Assembly (NCBI GenBank): GCA_016786485.1
Contig: JAEUWD010000054.1
Span: 1 to 64,000, forward strand
DNA: 64,000 nt
Reading direction: 5' to 3'
Source: Bacteriovoracaceae bacterium
Lineage (GTDB): Bacteria > Bdellovibrionota > Bacteriovoracia > Bacteriovoracales > Bacteriovoracaceae
The notes beneath the pieces were generated by a model. That model made no database searches and was not told the origin of the DNA. It saw only the letters and a list, made by a program, of their open reading frames with translations. The position numbers and the translations under genes were made by a program. Shown here piece by piece: positions 1-8,834 of the stretch (positions are counted from its first letter, which is position 1; each line of letters begins with the position of its first letter).

Positions 1-704
1 AGAAAATCAGCGACAGAATAAATCCCTACCTTTTTTGAAACCATCTGACTTAAATAAAGTTGTTTTGTACTATCCTGATATTCAATACCGTTTGCAAACG
101 AAAGACGGTCAATAACTTTTGTAAATTTAGCACCATCATAATAAAGCACGTAACCACGGCCCAGCTGCGAAAAATTTTCGATAAACATTCCCATATGTGA
201 GCGTGCACCGTGAGTAACCGTTACATAAAAACGATTTTCATCAACCCCAACAATGTCATTGGCGTTATAAAGTTCTTCAGTTTGGTAGAAAACATAATTG
301 GTTAATTTCTCATCTACCAGCTCGAAGCGTTCAATACGATCACCTAAGGTGGTGTGATTAATAACAAATAAAATTTTCTTGTTATTAGTTTTAAAGAAAT
401 AAATTCCGTGGGGATAAAACTCGAAAGAAATGCTTTTGGTTAAATTCGTCAGCTTCTTCGTAGCATGATTATACAAATAAAGTGCACCTGGATTTTTATG
501 CATATCATAGAACGGAGGAAAATATGCCGATGATAAAATGATTTCATCATCGATACTATCAATATCCTCAACGCCTTGGAGATTGAGAAGCGTCTGACAG
601 CTTTCATGATTGTTCTCAGCAAAGTCTTTAAAAACGTTCGCATCCACTAGGGTTTTAAAAACCAGCACCAGCAGGATGGCAACAAAGCCAGCTATATATT
701 TCAT
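1..704 (-). CDS. Paraoxonase/arylesterase-like lactonase, C-terminus cut by window edge
   Basis: The reading frame is open from the ATG at 702-704 to the window edge (234 codons). Residues 1-20 are hydrophobic, suggesting a signal anchor. The sequence follows the paraoxonase six-bladed propeller pattern: VED (46-48) where PON1 has its calcium-binding Glu-Asp, FEFYPHGIYFF around His99 (PON HGIS motif), NAND at 147-150 and NGI at 205-207. Family members hydrolyse lactones and aryl esters with a calcium ion. The start overlaps the stop of the upstream synthase as ATGA, so the two are probably translationally coupled. That context suggests processing, release or self-protection for the synthase product, but the substrate is unknown. 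Confidence 0.7.
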   Translation of the reverse strand, partial: MKYIAGFVAILLVLVFKTLVDANVFKDFAENNHESCQTLLNLQGVEDIDSIDDEIILSSAYFPPFYDMHKNPGALYLYNHATKKLTNLTKSISFEFYPHGIYFFKTNNKKILFVINHTTLGDRIERFELVDEKLTNYVFYQTEELYNANDIVGVDENRFYVTVTHGARSHMGMFIENFSQLGRGYVLYYDGAKFTKVIDRLSFANGIEYQDSTKQLYLSQMVSKKVGIYSVADF

Positions 705-3700
705 AAATCAATTTGGGATAATTTTTCTTTATAACTATTTAAAAATTTTGCCGCTTCAGCATCACTAAATAAAGCATACTGGAAATCCATTTCAATATGT
801 AATTCATCATTTAACTTCATCGCATTGATCATCAGTGGGAATTCACTGCTGACAATCGGGTAAGTTAATAAATCAGCTGTTAACGTATCAAATTTTGGTA
901 ATTTCGAAATCGGCTCAACATTAAAGATTATCGCCAATGGAGAGCTCTTCTGATCTGAAATAACTCTTAAATATGGGTAGTCAGCGTGTTTAAAGACTTC
1001 CAACTGATACTGACGTAGGTTCTGCACTTGCTCGATTAAGCTTGCGGCTGAACCCACTGTATAAGTTAAAGGCGCTAGGTTGACACAATTTCCGATCATC
1101 GGTTCTTTAATTGATGTATGGCCAGCGGCTGGAATTCCCACGGTAAAAGTTTTCTGTGAAAAAGTTTCTTCTAAGTTTTTATAGAAAACTGAAAGTAATG
1201 TTACGAGCAAAGAACTCTTGTTCTTATAGCCAAATAATTTAATTTTGTTATACCCATCTTTATCGAAGTGTAGCTTTAAACGCTTACCAGCTTTGTTGTC
1301 AGTCATTTGCTTCATCGGAAGACCAGTCCAATTCTGCGCTTCAGTTTTCCAGAAAACCGCAGCTTCATCCATTTTAGCAATACGAGGATTAAACTCTTCT
1401 AAGTATTGGCCAAAGCTTGAAACATTATTTAACTTCAGCTCTTTGCCCGTCGCAAACGCGGTATAAACTTTGGCCAAGTCATCAGTCATGAAAGCAATCG
1501 ACAGACCATCCATTACCAAGTGCTGAGTTACAAATGAAATCAGATAATCTTCATTACTGATTTTTAATAAATCGATTTTGAGTGGTTCTTCATTGATTTT
1601 TAATTCATTTTTTGAATTATTCTCTAACCATTGCTGAGCGCGATTAGCGGCATCTGGTAACTCAGAGAAATCAATCAAACCAACAGTTGTCGTATTCGGC
1701 TGATTGAAAAGAATTTTCTTTTCATCTGTTTTATATTTCGCATTCAATGAATCATAGCGCTTAAGTAAATATGATAAAGCCTCGATCATTTTTGGCTCAT
1801 TTAAATTACCTTTTAAAGTAAGGGCCAAATAGATTTGCGCTGACAAACGATTTTCTTTCACTTCTGATTTTACCAACGATAAAAAGCGCTCATGTGATTC
1901 AATCATATTTTTTTCTAAAACCTGCGGCTTTTGGGAAGTGATATACCCAACATCAATTAACTCATTCACCACTTTTTGCACTTTGTTCACAAAGAAATCC
2001 ACATCTGCATCAGTATGGGCGGTTGAAAGGAACATGTTACGTCCTTCCCAAATATAAACACCTTCAAGGTTTAGTGCAATAAACAACCAATCCATATTAC
2101 TTTGGAATTTGAAACGGAATAAACTTCCGAAAGAAACTAGCTCGAGACCAATGGCTTTTTCCGTAAAGAAGTCATTTAATCTTTTTACCATCGCCGTTGT
2201 ACGATTATTTAACTTTTCAATTAACTCCTTGCCTTCATTTTTTAATTTGCTGAGTGCCTCGTAACTAGCGGCCATCGCTAAAGGATGCTTACAAAAAGTA
2301 CCTGCAAAAAAAGTTAAGTTATTTTGTGGAATGGATTGATCGCCAAAACGCCATTCACCACCGTCAATAAAATCCATATATTTTTTTGAACCTGCTACGG
2401 CACCAATTGGCATCCCCCCACCCATGACTTTACCGTAAGCCGCGATATCCGCTTTAATTCCAAAATGTTCTTGTGCTCCACCAACCGCAATTCTAAAACC
2501 GGTGATAACTTCATCAAACACCATGGCAGTGCCAGTGCTTTCGGTAATACGACGAATTTCTTTTAAAAATTCTTTTGGTTGATACTCTGGATAACGACTT
2601 TGTACTGACTCAACTAAAACAGCGGCAATCTCTTGACCGTGCTGTTGAATATAATCGAGCGACTCTTGTTTAGTATAATCAAGAACAATCAAATCTTCCG
2701 TTAATGAACGTGGAACCCCTGGTGCAACTGGAACGATATCGCCTTTGGTCGTCCTACGACCTAAAATTCCATCGAAGTGACCGTGGTATGAACCTTCGAA
2801 GATAACAATTTTTTCACGCTTAGTAGCTGCGCGCGCCAAACGAACTGCAGTCATAATCGCTTCAGTTCCTGAGTTCACAAAAGCTACGCGTTCTTGTTTG
2901 GTTAGCTCGGCCATTAAAGCTGCTACTTGTCCCGCTTGATTTGATTGCGGACCAACCGCTAAGCCTGTATCTAACTGAGCTTTTAAGGCTTTATTAATAA
3001 AATCCGGTGAGTGCCCAAAAAGGTTTACTCCAAAGCCCATCGTGAAATCCACATAGTTATTTCCATCGATATCCACAAAACGTGAGCCTTGCGCTTTTTC
3101 ACAAACGATTGGGTAGATAACTTCTTTTAAGTTTGGTCTAAAACCAGCCGCTGCACGGTTATCGGCCAATTCTGTTCGATATTTTTGCGTTAGCTCTTTT
3201 GATTTTTTTGTTCTTTCGGAAAAAGTTTTAATTAACTTATTTAAGTAAGCTTGCTTCTGATCATCTTCTAGCTTTTCAGTGGTTGCGACGTGTTTGCCAG
3301 AGAAATTACCGAGAACCCCACGTCCGCTTAAATCAGAACCTGTCGTTGCGGTTGCCGATGCAGAAACTGCAGGTTTAGCTGCTACCTTATTAACAGTTGC
3401 TATTGGTGCAGCACCTTTCATATTTCTTAGAAGATCAAGTTGTTGCTGGATAATTGAAATTTGTTGTTCGAAAAAATCGCCTGATACATTAACAGAAGAA
3501 CGAGTCACATTCATCAATGGCGCTGCTGTAGCAACGGGAGCTTCTTCTTCCACTGGAGCACTATTATTAATAAAATTAGCGATGCTTTCTAAAGTTGAAA
3601 GATTTTGAAAAAGATCGTTAACATTAATTTCAACATTGTATTTTTCATTAATTGTTTCAAGACAATTGAGCATTACCAACGAATCAGCACCTAAGTTGAT

Positions 3701-6682
3701 GAGAGCTTCTTTCTCATTCACCGTTTGAGGATCAAAACCAATTTCTTGGGCAAGAATAGCTTTGAGTTCATTAAGTACATTTCTTTGAGGTTTCATTTTT
3801 TTCTTCTCTGGTTGTATTGAATTGGTACTAACGCCGAACCAATAGTTTTTCTTTTCATATTGCGTTTGAGGTAATTGATATTTATTTTTTTCGCCGTGAT
3901 ACATAATTGTCGAAAGATTCAGGTCCATATTTTGTGTATAGAGCTTCGCTAAGGTTTGCAGCGCAATTTTGCTGTCGGTTTCTTTTTGTTGCAAGAAATT
4001 TAACATTTTACATTCTTTGCTTGGGTAAAAACGCGAGAGCATCGGAATCAAAGTTGGATGAGGGCCGATTTCTAAAATATAGTGAGGCGCAAACTCGGCT
4101 AACTTCTGAGCTGCTCCCATAAAGTTGGTCGTTTTTTCGATATGTGAAACCCAATAATCGGCTGTGGTTGTTTCCGTCATCAATTCCGCATTCACACATG
4201 AGATTAATTTCAATGTCGGAGCTGAAAATTTTAAGTTCTCAATCGCTGTTCTAAAAGGTGTTAAAGCAGGCTGCATTAATTGTGAATGGAAAGCGTGCTC
4301 CACTGGTAATAACAGATTCTTAACTGCTTGCTCTGTTAATTGGGCACTAATTTTCAAAATCGTTCCTGTTTGTCCTGAAAGAACAAAAGATTGGGGACCA
4401 TTTATCGCGGCCAGCGCAATTTCATTTGGATAATCACCGAGAATTGTATTCACTGTAGCTCGTTCAGCAAAAACAATCAGCATTCGACCATCGGCCGTAT
4501 TTTGCATAGCTGAACCGCGAGCTGCCACCAGCGCAATCGCATCATCACAATTTAAAATGCCCGCGTGATAAGCCGCGGTGATTTCACCTAGGCTATGGCC
4601 TAAAACAAAATCAGCTTTAATTCCTAAAGCTGACACTAAATCTAATAGCGCACATTCTAGGCTGAAGATAAGTGCTTGACCGTAATCAGTACGCTTCGTA
4701 CCTTCATCCCAAATCGCGAACATATCTTTTTTGAAAGTTTCACCAAATTTCTTTAAACAATAATTAAATTTTTGACGGTAAATATGATTATGCTCGTAAA
4801 GTTCTAAACCCATCTTGGCGTAATTAGAACCTTGACCTGTAAAAACGAAAGCTACTTTTTGTTGCTTGGTCGTGGTCGAATAACCAGTCATAAATGTCGA
4901 ATTTTTTAAACTTTCTTTTAATTCACTAAGCGATTTTGTGACGAACGCTAAACGCGCTGATAGATTCGCTCGCTGTGAAATGACATTACTGCATAGTGTG
5001 ACCAAATCTAACGTTGGATTTTTTTCTAAATAATTTGAATATTCCTGCGCGGTTTTTGCCAATGCCTCTGGTGAAGCCGCACTTAAAGTAAATAGCTGAT
5101 GCGATGGCGCTGTTTCAGTCGCGAAATTCTTGAGTTGATTACTAGTTGCGGGAGCTTCTTGTAATACTACATGAGAGTTTGTACCACCAAAGCCAAACGA
5201 ACTCACACTAGCGTAACGAGTTTTGTTACTCATACGTTTCCAAGTCACGGGCTTGGTAAGCACTTTGAGTGGACTATTTTTTTCATCAATACTTGGATTT
5301 AAAGTTTGAAAATTTAAATGGGCCGGAATCATTTCGTTTTGAAGCGAAAGAACGGTTTTGATCACGCCGGCGATTCCCGCTGCCGCTTCACTATGTCCGA
5401 TATTGGTTTTAACTGAACCCAAGTAAACGTTTTTAGCTTGGTCTTGGAAAACTTTTTTCAAAGCCGCGTACTCAACCGGGTCCCCAAGATTCGTTCCAGT
5501 ACCATGGGCCTCAACATACTGAATATCGCTTGGCTTCACTTGAGCTTTGGACAGCGCTGATTTAATAACATCGACTTGGGCCGCACCGTTTGGAGCTGTT
5601 AACGTGTTTGTTTTTCCGTCTTGATTGACAGCACTTCCGGCCACCATCGCTAAAATTTTATCACCGCTTTTTAGAGCATCGCTGAGACGTTTTAAAACAA
5701 GGAAACCACCGCCTTCAGCGCGAACGTAACCGTTAGCGTTTTTATCAAAAGTTTTACAACTGCCATCAGGCGACAACATATTGGCACGACGGAAAGCTTC
5801 CATTAGATAATGTGAGAGAATTAAGTTTACGCCACCGGCTAGGGCCATCTGACTTTGATGAGTTCGTAAACTTTCACAAGCTTCATGAATCGCCAGTAGC
5901 GAAGATGAACAAGCGGTATCAAGTGCGAAACTTGGACCCTTGAAATTATAAAAATAAGAAATGCGATTAGCAGCAATACTATGGGCCATGCCGGTCCCAT
6001 CATAAAGATGAGCATCTTCATAAGCGCGAGCTTTTTCAAGAGAATAGTCACTCGAACTAATTCCAACGAAGACTCCGGTTTTACTACCAGACAAAGAACT
6101 TGGCGCATAACCCGCATTCTCTAAAGCTTCCCAGCTAAGTTCCATTAACAAACGTTGTTGAGGATCAAGGTGAACGGCCTCCGTTGCGCTTACACCAAAG
6201 TGTTGAGCATCAAAGGCTGCTACGTCATCAATCAGACCAGCGTAAGCATCGAACGAAAGTTGTTTGGTAAAACGCTCAGCGGGAATTTTTCGAATCGCGC
6301 TGCGACCCTCTTTGAGTAATTGCCAAAAATCGTTTGGATTTTTTCCACCAGGGAACCGACAAGATAAACCAATAATGGCGATCGGCTCGCTAGAATTGAC
6401 TTCGCTTGTGTTATACTCGATGGTTTTTTCTACCGCTGCTTCCGAACTTAGGTAAGTCGCCAATTCTTCAATGGTCGAATATTCGAAAAATAAAGTTGGT
6501 GATAATTCAGAGCCCGACCATTTTTGATAGTCTTGAATCACTTGCACCACATCCATCGAACTCATTCCTAATTGTAGGAAGGGAGTTCGAATATCGACTT
6601 TATCTATGTGGAGATTGGCCAACGATGAAACAATACGCGAGAACCATTCCATCAAATCTGATTTTGATTTTTTAGCACCCAT
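701..6682 (-). CDS. Hybrid PKS-aminotransferase-condensation synthase (ACP-KS-AT-ACP-AMT-C)
   Basis: A 1993-aa multidomain synthase. Domains in order: ACP with phosphopantetheine Ser42; KS (about 95-520) with DTACSSS Cys258, His393 (VEAHGTGT) and His430 (NIGHSEA); AT (about 640-920) with GHSLGE Ser697; second ACP, Ser1001 in LGADSLV; class-III PLP aminotransferase (about 1165-1530) with Lys1418 in YGKVMGGG; condensation domain (about 1560-1990) with QHLVMDG, keeping catalytic His1721 while the first His of HHxxxDG is Gln. There is no KR, DH, A or TE domain. KS-ACP-AMT-C order recalls iturin/mycosubtilin loading modules, which make beta-amino fatty acids. I infer that acyl-ACP is extended once with malonate, transaminated to beta-amino acyl, and passed to an unknown acceptor. 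An AGGAAAC ribosome site precedes the ATG. Confidence 0.9.
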   Translation of the reverse strand: MGAKKSKSDLMEWFSRIVSSLANLHIDKVDIRTPFLQLGMSSMDVVQVIQDYQKWSGSELSPTLFFEYSTIEELATYLSSEAAVEKTIEYNTSEVNSSEPIAIIGLSCRFPGGKNPNDFWQLLKEGRSAIRKIPAERFTKQLSFDAYAGLIDDVAAFDAQHFGVSATEAVHLDPQQRLLMELSWEALENAGYAPSSLSGSKTGVFVGISSSDYSLEKARAYEDAHLYDGTGMAHSIAANRISYFYNFKGPSFALDTACSSSLLAIHEACESLRTHQSQMALAGGVNLILSHYLMEAFRRANMLSPDGSCKTFDKNANGYVRAEGGGFLVLKRLSDALKSGDKILAMVAGSAVNQDGKTNTLTAPNGAAQVDVIKSALSKAQVKPSDIQYVEAHGTGTNLGDPVEYAALKKVFQDQAKNVYLGSVKTNIGHSEAAAGIAGVIKTVLSLQNEMIPAHLNFQTLNPSIDEKNSPLKVLTKPVTWKRMSNKTRYASVSSFGFGGTNSHVVLQEAPATSNQLKNFATETAPSHQLFTLSAASPEALAKTAQEYSNYLEKNPTLDLVTLCSNVISQRANLSARLAFVTKSLSELKESLKNSTFMTGYSTTTKQQKVAFVFTGQGSNYAKMGLELYEHNHIYRQKFNYCLKKFGETFKKDMFAIWDEGTKRTDYGQALIFSLECALLDLVSALGIKADFVLGHSLGEITAAYHAGILNCDDAIALVAARGSAMQNTADGRMLIVFAERATVNTILGDYPNEIALAAINGPQSFVLSGQTGTILKISAQLTEQAVKNLLLPVEHAFHSQLMQPALTPFRTAIENLKFSAPTLKLISCVNAELMTETTTADYWVSHIEKTTNFMGAAQKLAEFAPHYILEIGPHPTLIPMLSRFYPSKECKMLNFLQQKETDSKIALQTLAKLYTQNMDLNLSTIMYHGEKNKYQLPQTQYEKKNYWFGVSTNSIQPEKKKMKPQRNVLNELKAILAQEIGFDPQTVNEKEALINLGADSLVMLNCLETINEKYNVEINVNDLFQNLSTLESIANFINNSAPVEEEAPVATAAPLMNVTRSSVNVSGDFFEQQISIIQQQLDLLRNMKGAAPIATVNKVAAKPAVSASATATTGSDLSGRGVLGNFSGKHVATTEKLEDDQKQAYLNKLIKTFSERTKKSKELTQKYRTELADNRAAAGFRPNLKEVIYPIVCEKAQGSRFVDIDGNNYVDFTMGFGVNLFGHSPDFINKALKAQLDTGLAVGPQSNQAGQVAALMAELTKQERVAFVNSGTEAIMTAVRLARAATKREKIVIFEGSYHGHFDGILGRRTTKGDIVPVAPGVPRSLTEDLIVLDYTKQESLDYIQQHGQEIAAVLVESVQSRYPEYQPKEFLKEIRRITESTGTAMVFDEVITGFRIAVGGAQEHFGIKADIAAYGKVMGGGMPIGAVAGSKKYMDFIDGGEWRFGDQSIPQNNLTFFAGTFCKHPLAMAASYEALSKLKNEGKELIEKLNNRTTAMVKRLNDFFTEKAIGLELVSFGSLFRFKFQSNMDWLFIALNLEGVYIWEGRNMFLSTAHTDADVDFFVNKVQKVVNELIDVGYITSQKPQVLEKNMIESHERFLSLVKSEVKENRLSAQIYLALTLKGNLNEPKMIEALSYLLKRYDSLNAKYKTDEKKILFNQPNTTTVGLIDFSELPDAANRAQQWLENNSKNELKINEEPLKIDLLKISNEDYLISFVTQHLVMDGLSIAFMTDDLAKVYTAFATGKELKLNNVSSFGQYLEEFNPRIAKMDEAAVFWKTEAQNWTGLPMKQMTDNKAGKRLKLHFDKDGYNKIKLFGYKNKSSLLVTLLSVFYKNLEETFSQKTFTVGIPAAGHTSIKEPMIGNCVNLAPLTYTVGSAASLIEQVQNLRQYQLEVFKHADYPYLRVISDQKSSPLAIIFNVEPISKLPKFDTLTADLLTYPIVSSEFPLMINAMKLNDELHIEMDFQYALFSDAEAAKFLNSYKEKLSQIDL

Positions 6683-6705
6683 CGTAGTTTCCTAAAATTC
6701 TTTTA

Positions 6706-7533
6706 TTAGCTCATCGCTATATCAATAATTTTGTCCGCGAATTTTGACCAATCGTTTAAGCAATTCTTAATCAATTTTTCGATACGAGTATAATCATCAG
6801 GTGTTACGGCCTGACAGAATAATGTCCAACCATCTTCTGAGTGTTCATCATCAATTGATTCACCGTCATGATCTTCAACGTGGATAGTGTGATATCCCTT
6901 AGTCGAATCAACTTGCGAAGAACGTCCGACGTTACGTGCCCATGGACCTGCGAATTTATCGAAGATAGATTCTGAAATTGCTAGAACTGCCGTTAGGTCA
7001 GCATAGTTATTGTACTGATTCTCAAAAGTAGCACGCGCTAATTTTGATTCTTCAGCTGGTTTGAAATCTAAAATTGCACGTTCACTAGCACCTAATGAGC
7101 GGAAAATATCCACATAGAGGAAATAGTGAGCTGCATATGGGTTACCTGAATATGATTCAGTATCACCACTTGGTACATATCCTAATTCATCCATCAAATT
7201 TAGTGCCCACAAGAAACGTGCAGTCACTTTTCCTTTAGGTCCTAGGCGTGCTTCTAAATCTTGCGATAAAGACATGGCACGAATAACACCGTCAGTGAAA
7301 ATCTGCGCGAAGGCATAACCAAACTCTTGGTGAATCGCGAGAGTTTTAGCATTATTTAAAGTTTCATTATCGAAGAACTCCATCAGTGGGTGTGAAGCAA
7401 TTGGGTGTTTCGCCAGAATCGCTTTAAGGTTTTCTGAAAAGCGACGGTTCTTTTCCCATGTTGAGGCATCAACAGTGTCTTGAACGGCCTTACGACCTTT
7501 ACTTCGTGGGTCTGTGTAATCTTCTACGATCAT
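6706..7533 (-). CDS. Possible heme-oxygenase-like diiron oxidase (iron-containing redox enzyme family)
   Basis: A 275-aa soluble, mostly helical protein without a signal peptide. It carries a dense set of potential metal ligands: HQEFGY near residues 68-73, then HTIHVEDHDGESIDDEH at 215-231. Spaced Glu/His ligands on helices are the hallmark of the TENA/CADD/UndA-type HDO superfamily, which uses O2 and two irons to oxidise amines or fatty acids. The assignment rests on ligand pattern and size only. It lies 23 nt upstream of the PKS start on the same strand, so a tailoring step on a beta-amino acyl product is the natural inference. Other heme-oxygenase-fold functions cannot be excluded. Confidence 0.5.
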   Translation of the reverse strand: MIVEDYTDPRSKGRKAVQDTVDASTWEKNRRFSENLKAILAKHPIASHPLMEFFDNETLNNAKTLAIHQEFGYAFAQIFTDGVIRAMSLSQDLEARLGPKGKVTARFLWALNLMDELGYVPSGDTESYSGNPYAAHYFLYVDIFRSLGASERAILDFKPAEESKLARATFENQYNNYADLTAVLAISESIFDKFAGPWARNVGRSSQVDSTKGYHTIHVEDHDGESIDDEHSEDGWTLFCQAVTPDDYTRIEKLIKNCLNDWSKFADKIIDIAMS

Positions 7534-7554
7534 AGAAACTCTCCTGAAAGAAGG

Positions 7555-7986
7555 TTAATAGGACAAATATAAATTGAACTGGCCCCATGCCATGAGCATG
7601 AGTCCTAAAATCCCAGCTGAAACTGGAACGGCTTCACAATACTTAAAGATGTTTTTGAAAGAAGCGAGAATTAAAAAGAATGGAACGCCGATCATGCAAA
7701 TGATCATTGAAATTGAACCAATCTGTTTAAGCTGAGGAGTTAATAAAGCTGAGTCAATGAACATTCCGTAGAGGATATTAATTACTGGCAACATGAACAT
7801 GGCAATATGAGCGAGACGTACAAGACGTCGAGATAGATCAACATAGTTTGTATGATTTTTTGGAGCTGGCATTGGTCCATCGAAAGACCACATTCCAAGC
7901 ACCGAACCACTTAATATACCCAGAACAATAAAAACCCAGCCGAAAACGATATTAAGTTGTCCTATAGTGGTAGGTACTGTTTCCAT
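7555..7986 (-). CDS. Four-TM membrane protein of unknown function, first gene of synthase operon
   Basis: 143 aa with about four hydrophobic segments (near residues 12-32, 58-76, 90-110 and 120-142) and a conserved-looking SRRLVRLAHIAMF stretch entering TM2. I do not recognise the family. It heads the minus-strand operon, 21 nt before the putative diiron oxidase, so it may anchor the pathway, supply electrons or export product. No ribosome site is visible. A -10-like TAGTAT ends 7 nt before the ATG, so the mRNA may be leaderless. Confidence 0.65.
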   Translation of the reverse strand: METVPTTIGQLNIVFGWVFIVLGILSGSVLGMWSFDGPMPAPKNHTNYVDLSRRLVRLAHIAMFMLPVINILYGMFIDSALLTPQLKQIGSISMIICMIGVPFFLILASFKNIFKYCEAVPVSAGILGLMLMAWGQFNLYLSY

Positions 7987-7993
7987 GGCGGTG

Positions 7994-8023
7994 ATACTAC
8001 AAACTTTTGTGGATATAAGTCAA
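7994..8023 (-). promoter_or_regulatory. Promoter for the minus-strand synthase operon
   Basis: On the minus strand, -35 TTGACT (8018-8023) and -10 TAGTAT (7994-7999) are separated by 18 nt. Transcription would begin at or next to the ATG at 7986, giving a leaderless message. Confidence 0.5.
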
Positions 8024-8037
8024 TATTACCTTGAGCA

Positions 8038-8066
8038 TTGTAATTTTTTTATAAAGCTAATATATT
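8038..8066 (+). promoter_or_regulatory. Promoter for the thioesterase-ligase operon
   Basis: -35 TTGTAA (8038-8043) and -10 TATATT (8061-8066) are separated by 17 nt. The predicted start is about 8073, coinciding with the GTG codon. The divergent partner promoter lies about 15 nt away, so one regulator could control both arms. Confidence 0.5.
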
Positions 8067-8072
8067 GCCCGA

Positions 8073-8834
8073 GTGAAGAGTCGATATAAAATTCAGCTCA
8101 ATGAAAATCACCAGAGTATGGGACAGATTTATATTATTCCCCATGCTGGTGGTAACTATTCTCAATACCTTTCTTACAAAGACTTACTGACAAACAAAAT
8201 TGAAACCATCTTTCTTGAACTCCCAGGTCGCGGGAGTAATGTTAAAGATCAAGAACATGTGACAGGCTGGAATGATTTCATCGAAAAAAGTTTTGAGTTA
8301 GTCGCTAATCCAGACAAACCCACGATTATCATGGGTCATAGTTTTGGTTCCTTGATTGCCTTTGAGTTGGTGAAGAGACTTGAAGAGCGTGGCTTCAAAA
8401 ATCTGCTATTAATTACTTCTGCTTACCTCGCTCCAACGACTGAAAATCTCAAAAAAATCCCAAAGGTGTCACAGCTTTCTGATGATTGCTTGTGGGAAGA
8501 AGTTAAAAAATATGGGGCGATTCCGGCCAATATCGTCCAAGATCCAAAGCTTAATTCCTTTTTTATCAAGCCGTTACGTTTTGATTTTGAAATGATGGAA
8601 AGCTACCAGAACCCTGATTTGACGAAGATCCAGTCTCCGATTATAACTCTTTTGGGTGCGGATGATTCGATCTATGATTTCTCACAAATGGAAGAGTGGA
8701 AACATTTTACGAAGAATTCATACAAGCTCAAAATTTTTAATGGCGATCATTTTTACCTGCTAAAAAATGCTCCTGTTGTTGCGACCGCCATAAATCAAAT
8801 GATTGAGAATTTTCTAAGCGGGAGTCGATTATGA
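8073..8834 (+). CDS. Type II thioesterase (alpha/beta hydrolase, GrsT-like)
   Basis: Type II thioesterases remove stalled or wrongly primed acyl groups from carrier proteins of PKS/NRPS lines. The family signature is clear: IPHAGGNYSQY near residue 22, ELPGRG, nucleophile Ser90 in MGHSFGS, Asp in LLGADDS and His in NGDHFYL near the C-terminus. Length (253 aa) is normal. The GTG start gives a 15-residue extension before the ATG at 8118. Neither has a good ribosome site, and the promoter position favours the GTG as a leaderless start. The stop overlaps the next ATG as ATGA, so it is co-translated with the acyl ligase. Confidence 0.88.
   Translation: MKSRYKIQLNENHQSMGQIYIIPHAGGNYSQYLSYKDLLTNKIETIFLELPGRGSNVKDQEHVTGWNDFIEKSFELVANPDKPTIIMGHSFGSLIAFELVKRLEERGFKNLLLITSAYLAPTTENLKKIPKVSQLSDDCLWEEVKKYGAIPANIVQDPKLNSFFIKPLRFDFEMMESYQNPDLTKIQSPIITLLGADDSIYDFSQMEEWKHFTKNSYKLKIFNGDHFYLLKNAPVVATAINQMIENFLSGSRL

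Noticed and set aside
449-643. 64-codon minus-strand frame near the window start
   Set aside because: Lies in a different frame of the paraoxonase-like gene, which has clear family motifs.
3279-3608. Plus-strand open frame of 109 codons inside the synthase
   Set aside because: Antisense to a well-supported ACP/linker region with Ala-rich composition; an artefact of the opposite strand.
5839-6117. 92-codon minus-strand frame within the KS domain
   Set aside because: Out-of-frame shadow of the KS region carrying the active-site Cys.
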